Shown here: in pieces, positions 59,790 to 64,000 of the stretch
Numbering within the stretch: position 1 is the stretch's first letter
Layout of the letters: each line of letters opens with the position of its first letter
Assembly: GCA_035048815.1 (NCBI GenBank)
Contig: JAUCBN010000016.1
Span: 5,572,501 to 5,636,500 of the forward strand
Source of the DNA: Abelmoschus esculentus
Taxonomy: Eukaryota > Streptophyta > Magnoliopsida > Malvales > Malvaceae
Length of the DNA: 64,000 bases
Direction: 5' to 3'
Notes under the pieces: model-generated
Databases searched by the model: none
What the model was told of the DNA's origin: nothing
The model's input: the letters and a program-made list of their open reading frames with translations, nothing else
Position numbers and translations under genes: made by a program

Positions 59790-62700
59790 ATGGGAAGTAA
59801 CGAAGATGTTTTGATTACTGTTGAACCTGGTGTTAAAGGTGGTTCTTTTATGGTTTGCGGTACGGCTGTTTTAACTAACGTTCCGGGAAACATCATGGTT
59901 ACACCGAGCATCGACGGTTCGATTTTCGTTGGAGCCACTGCAACCAGTTCAAGTTCTCATCACATTTTCAACCTTGGAATCCTCCAGTACGTGTCTGCTT
60001 TTCTATGGATGACATTTTTAAGAGTAATTGCATAAACGAATTGAATTGAACTTTGGGTTTATCTTACATTTTGATGTGCATATGTGATACTGTAGGGTGC
60101 ACAGATTGGTGTGTCTCTTCCGGTTCAAAATCTGGTGGATGATACCATGTTTCGGAACATCAGGCAGTGATATTCCGGCAGAAACTCAAATGCTACTCCT
60201 GGAAATAAGAAATCAAGAGACAAACATCCAAGAAACTGACAACAATTTCTATGTTTTGATACTACCTGTATTGGATGGTCAGTTTCGGACAAGTTTGCAA
60301 GGGACACCAGACAACGAACTACAGTTCTGCATTGAAAGCGGTCGATTAGCCCTCTTGTTTCTCTACTTTTTTTCGAGTTCAATATGAAACTCCTTGGTGT
60401 TCTTTATCTCCGTAGATTATCCATTGTTTCAGGAGATCCTGATGTTCAAACCTCCAAGATACATGAGCCAGTTTTCATGAACTCGGGAAACAACCCATTT
60501 AAGCTCATCAGGAATTCTATCAAGTATGTGAGCGCATAGGATCAGTGATTTCAGAAAAGTCAGTTGATTTTCTGATCATGTTTTGACTTGCTTGTAGGAT
60601 ATTGGAGAAGCATATGGGTACCTTCAAGCACATTGATAACAAGCAGGTAAAAGAACCAAGAATCCATGTTTTCCATGAAAGTTTCTTGTTTGACAACTTC
60701 CATCAATGAAAATCTGTATTTTTATTTATTACAGAAGCCAGAACATATAGATTGGTTTGGATGGAACACATGGGATGCATTTTATTATAATGTCGATCCT
60801 CAAGGAATACAAGATGGACTTGAAAAGTAATAAAAACAAGTGTCTGAGACTTCAATTTCTTCGTTCATAATCATTTTTTTGTTTAATTGATTTTGGTTCA
60901 ATCTGTAGTTTCTCAAATGGAGGTTGTCCTCGTAAATTTTTAACCATTGATGAAGGCTGGCAAAATATTTTCCCTACCTATGAGGAGAACACAACAGGGT
61001 AAGGCAGTTTATTTAACAAGTTTTCACCATGAAAATCTGGTTATCCTTTTCTTGGACTCCTCATTTTTCTTAAAATTATCAGCATATCGGACGTGATATG
61101 TTTGGATGCATACCCTTAGCTTTTTTGATCCAGTAGCTTAATCTTAGGGAACTTTATGAACATTTTTTCCATGAAGATCTGGTTATCTCTAGTCTGTCTC
61201 TTCATTTTCTTTTCTAAAATATTTGTATCCTACACATTCAAATCAGATATAGGTATGATCTCTGTGGTGTGGGGGTACACAAACATACTTTTGTCTGACT
61301 CGCACTGTGTCCAGGTAACATAGGTATTTGCATCAGTAGAGTAACTCATTCCATCTGTTGGTTGAAGGGAATTGGCAAGATTACTTAATTTTGAGGAAAA
61401 TGCAAAATTCAAGGGCTCAAGCTTAGGAAACAATCTCAGAGATTTCATCAAATGTATCAAGCAGAAATATGGATTGAAGTGAGTTCTTTTTCTTTCTTTC
61501 TTTCTTTCTTTCTTTGAAATCACTACAGTTTTTTCTTATTATTTATAACGGTAATACTAACAATTGCAGATATGTATACTTGTGGCATGCTCTGGTTGGC
61601 TACTGGGGAGGGGTTCTTCCAGAATCTGATGTGATGAAAAATTACAACCCCAAAATTCAACCTGTAGTTCAGTCCCCTGGTAATTTGTCCCATGTTGTAT
61701 GTTCAACCCTGGACAACATACAGGAAATGGGGATTGGGCTAATTGATCCATCGAAAATCCATGATTTTTACAAGGATTATCATAGCTACCAAGCAAGTTG
61801 TGGTGTTGATGGTGTCAAGGTGGATGTTCAGAATGTGTTAGAACTCCTTGGTGCCAGCTATGGTGGTCGAGTCTCACTGACTAGACAATACCTAGGAGCC
61901 CTTGAGGATTCTGTTATTGAAAACTTAAAAGCGAACAACTTAATTTGCTCGATGAGTCTGAATACTGACTTCTTATACAGGTCTGCCAAAAAAAATTATG
62001 TAATTTTTGTGATGATATAGCAAAATGAGAAAAAGAAAGTGTTTTGTGATGAACATTTTTGGTTCCTTTCAGTGCTAAGAAGGTTGCTGCAGCTAGAGCA
62101 ACTGAAGATTTTATGCCAAATGAGCCTACATTTCAGACATTACATGTCGCTGCTTCTGCGTTTAACTCTCTTCTTATCGGAGAGATAGTTGTTCCAGACT
62201 GGGACATGTTTTACGTAGGTTCTTATGCATTTGCATGAATGACTATGAATACCTGAAATGCTTTAACACATGCAACCGAGAGTTCTTGATGATCGACATG
62301 GGTTTGTTTTTCATTTCAGAGTGATCATGTTACTGCAGAGTTCCACGGTGCAGCGAGAGCCCTGAGTGGTTCTGCAGTGTATGTAAGGTATACCACTTGT
62401 TCTAAATGCTAAATTCATATACATCACTATATATTTTTGTATGAATGTCTGGGATTTTCATTTCATCAGTGACAAGCCAGGCAGTCATGGTTTTCACATT
62501 ATTAAGAAGCTAGTTTTGCCTGATGGCTCTATCCTTAGAGCTCGATATGCCGGTCGGCCGACTCGGGACTGTTTATTCAATGACCCCGTCACAGATGGGA
62601 AAAGGTCAAGCACTTAAAGAAAAGAATCATGCTACTATTCTTCAATAATATGTTTCCCTTCAGGCTTCTGATTTCAATTTTTTTCTCATGGCACTTGCTG

Positions 62701-63622
62701 ACATCTTTGCAGCCTATTGAAGATTTGGAACTTGAACAAATTATCAGGGGTTATAGGTGTTTTTAATTGCCAAAGAGCCGGAATTTGGCCTCCGATTAAA
62801 GGTAGTATATATACGCCAGTTCCCGGATCAGGAACAATGATCACAGGGTCTGTCAGTGCAGGAGATGTTGATGCACTTGAAGAGGTTGCCAGTGGGAATT
62901 GGATAGGACATTGTGCTGTATATGCATACCTTTCAGGTAAATCATTTTTAAGACCCTGTTGGCATATTTTACTTGGATTTTTGTCGCATGTTTGTTCGCC
63001 TTTTGGTTCTTTTCATCTTCTCCAAAATATAAGTTTTGAGAATCTTATGTTCGATGTGCATACACGCTTCGGACTCGGATATTTCAAGAAAAATGAAATT
63101 TTGGAGTAATATAGTCCAGAAGTGTTTCAAATTCGAGTTTCGCCTAGAGTTTATTATATATATTGTAGGTTCCCTCAAGACCATGCTAAAGAATGCAAAA
63201 TTTGAAGTAGCCTTGGAGCATTTGAAATGTGAAGTCTTCACTGTTTCTCCTATCAGGGTCAGTATTTCTGCATAAGCTTTTCCCCTGAAAATTTGACTGT
63301 TAATTTTAAACAATCAAGTAATGAAGTATGAATCCAACAGGCATTTGGTGAGGATCTTCGCTTTGCTCCGATTGGATTGCTCGACATGTACAACTCTGGA
63401 GGAGCACTTGAAGCTATCAACTCCGAAAACAATTCGTCCGAATGTAAGATAAAGGTTAGAATCCGAGGATGTGGACGTTTCGGAGTCGATTCGAATATGA
63501 AACCGAAATGTTGTACTGTGAACCAGAAAGACCAGAACTTCATATACAACCCCAAAGATGGACTTGTAACACTGGAGATTCAAGGTGCCTGCAACTCAAA
63601 AGAAATAGTTTTTGTGTATTGA
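59790..63622 (+). CDS. Raffinose synthase / galactinol-sucrose galactosyltransferase-like (GH36, SIP1 type)
   Basis: Family members move galactose from galactinol to sucrose or act as alpha-galactosidases. Fourteen exons: 59790-59986, 60096-60340, 60433-60523, 60598-60646, 60735-60826, 60909-60998, about 61368-61478, 61570-61980, 62073-62214, 62320-62387, 62470-62605, 62713-62936, 63169-63257, 63342-63622. Typical blocks: LFRFKIWWMIPCFGTSGSDI, PAETQMLLLEIR, LPVLDGQFRTSLQGTPDNEL, VYLWHALVGYWGGVLP, CGVDGVKVDVQNVLELLG (GH36 nucleophile Asp in KVDVQ), DFMPNEPTFQTLHVAASAFN, VVPDWDMFYSDH, EFHGAARALSGSAVYVSDKP, LRARYAGRPTRDCLFNDPV and CGRFGVDSN. Oddities: WFGWNTWDAFY has Asn for the usual Cys, FLTIDEGWQ has Glu for the usual Asp, and CSMSLNTD has Leu for the usual His. 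The start of exon 7 is unsure: the reading frame seems to shift in the ttgaagggaattggc area. It may be a functional paralog or a decaying copy. Confidence 0.82.
61493..61515. repeat. (TTTC)n microsatellite in intron 7 of the raffinose-synthase-like gene
   Basis: About six copies of tttc immediately after exon 7's donor, within an intron of only about 90 bases. Confidence 0.85.
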
Positions 63623-63734
63623 GATTAGTACTTTGCCAATCTGCTGCAGCCTGCAGCCAGAAGCTTCAACAAGTATGTCCATGGTGGTCGATTTTCTGAA
63701 AACAAATAGTTTTTGTGTATTGAGATTAGTACAC
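63603..63734 (+). repeat. Direct repeat spanning the stop codon of the raffinose-synthase-like gene
   Basis: The 29-base block from aaatagtttttgtgtattga to gattagtac occurs at 63604-63632 and again at 63706-63734, about 102 bases apart. The first copy contains the stop codon (TGA, 63620-63622). Short caactctgg/acactggaga phrases also recur nearby. This suggests a small local duplication in the 3' UTR. Confidence 0.8.
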
Positions 63735-64000
63735 TGGAGATCTTCAATTTTCATTATTAACAACGTTCAGTTGATATTCGTCTTACGAATATTAAATTAT
63801 TTAAAATAAATGATATTATTAAAAATAAATTAAAAATAATATAAAATAAACAAATAAACAATCATGAAAACAAATAAAAAACTATAAAAAAAACAGATAA
63901 TAAAAATTGATAAAATAAAAAAAAAAAAATTCTTCCTGTGCAACCTGACAAAAGTTTGGGAAACATTATTGGGTTTGAAGACAATTCAGATGTCACGACA
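63735..64000. other. 3' flank, AT-rich
   Basis: Very AT-rich with a poly(A) run near 63918. No gene is seen before the window ends. Confidence 0.5.

Overview
This is plant nuclear DNA from a dicot. The genes have many introns with GT-AG junctions. Intergenic DNA is very AT-rich and full of plant-type transposable elements, and every recognisable protein matches a land-plant family. The gene set and retroelement style would fit Malvaceae (cotton relatives), but that placement is a weak guess. No prokaryotic feature, organelle block, viral genome, CRISPR array, tRNA or rRNA gene was seen.

Layout. 242-4356 (-): 5' part of a P4-ATPase lipid flippase (ALA9/ALA10 type) running off the left edge. 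4357-7908: AT-rich spacer with a SINE-like repeat and a hAT-type miniature element. 7909-19957 (-): complete 16-exon TOUGH/GPATCH1-type RNA-processing gene, its introns loaded with a TRIM-like element and an LTR-retroelement remnant that carries a nested hAT-type element. 20900-33450: a nest of transposons in which a LINE remnant is split by a Tat/Ogre-like LTR retroelement with long LTRs. 34082-38432 (-): kinesin-8 (KIN-8A type). 38433-42200: AT-rich spacer with a second SINE-like copy broken by a hAT-type element. 42422-48250 (+): DEAD-box RNA helicase of the Has1/DDX18 (RH51/RH27) type. 50344-53644 (-): plant PRUNE-like DHH-fold protein that seems to lack the catalytic residues. 56097-56801 (+): NAR2/NRT3-type partner of high-affinity nitrate transporters. 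57607-58710: CACTA and hAT-like elements. 59790-63622 (+): raffinose-synthase-like (GH36) gene with altered conserved residues.

The genes are independent housekeeping or metabolic loci and do not form a pathway or cluster. Exon ends were placed by hand from splice signals, reading phase and family resemblance recalled from memory; no alignment or search was run. The most interesting signals are the layered insertions (each dated by what it interrupts), a set of 470-510 bp elements with exact 8-bp target duplications, and the degenerate active-site motifs in the PRUNE-like and raffinose-synthase-like proteins. I found no convincing new biological system.
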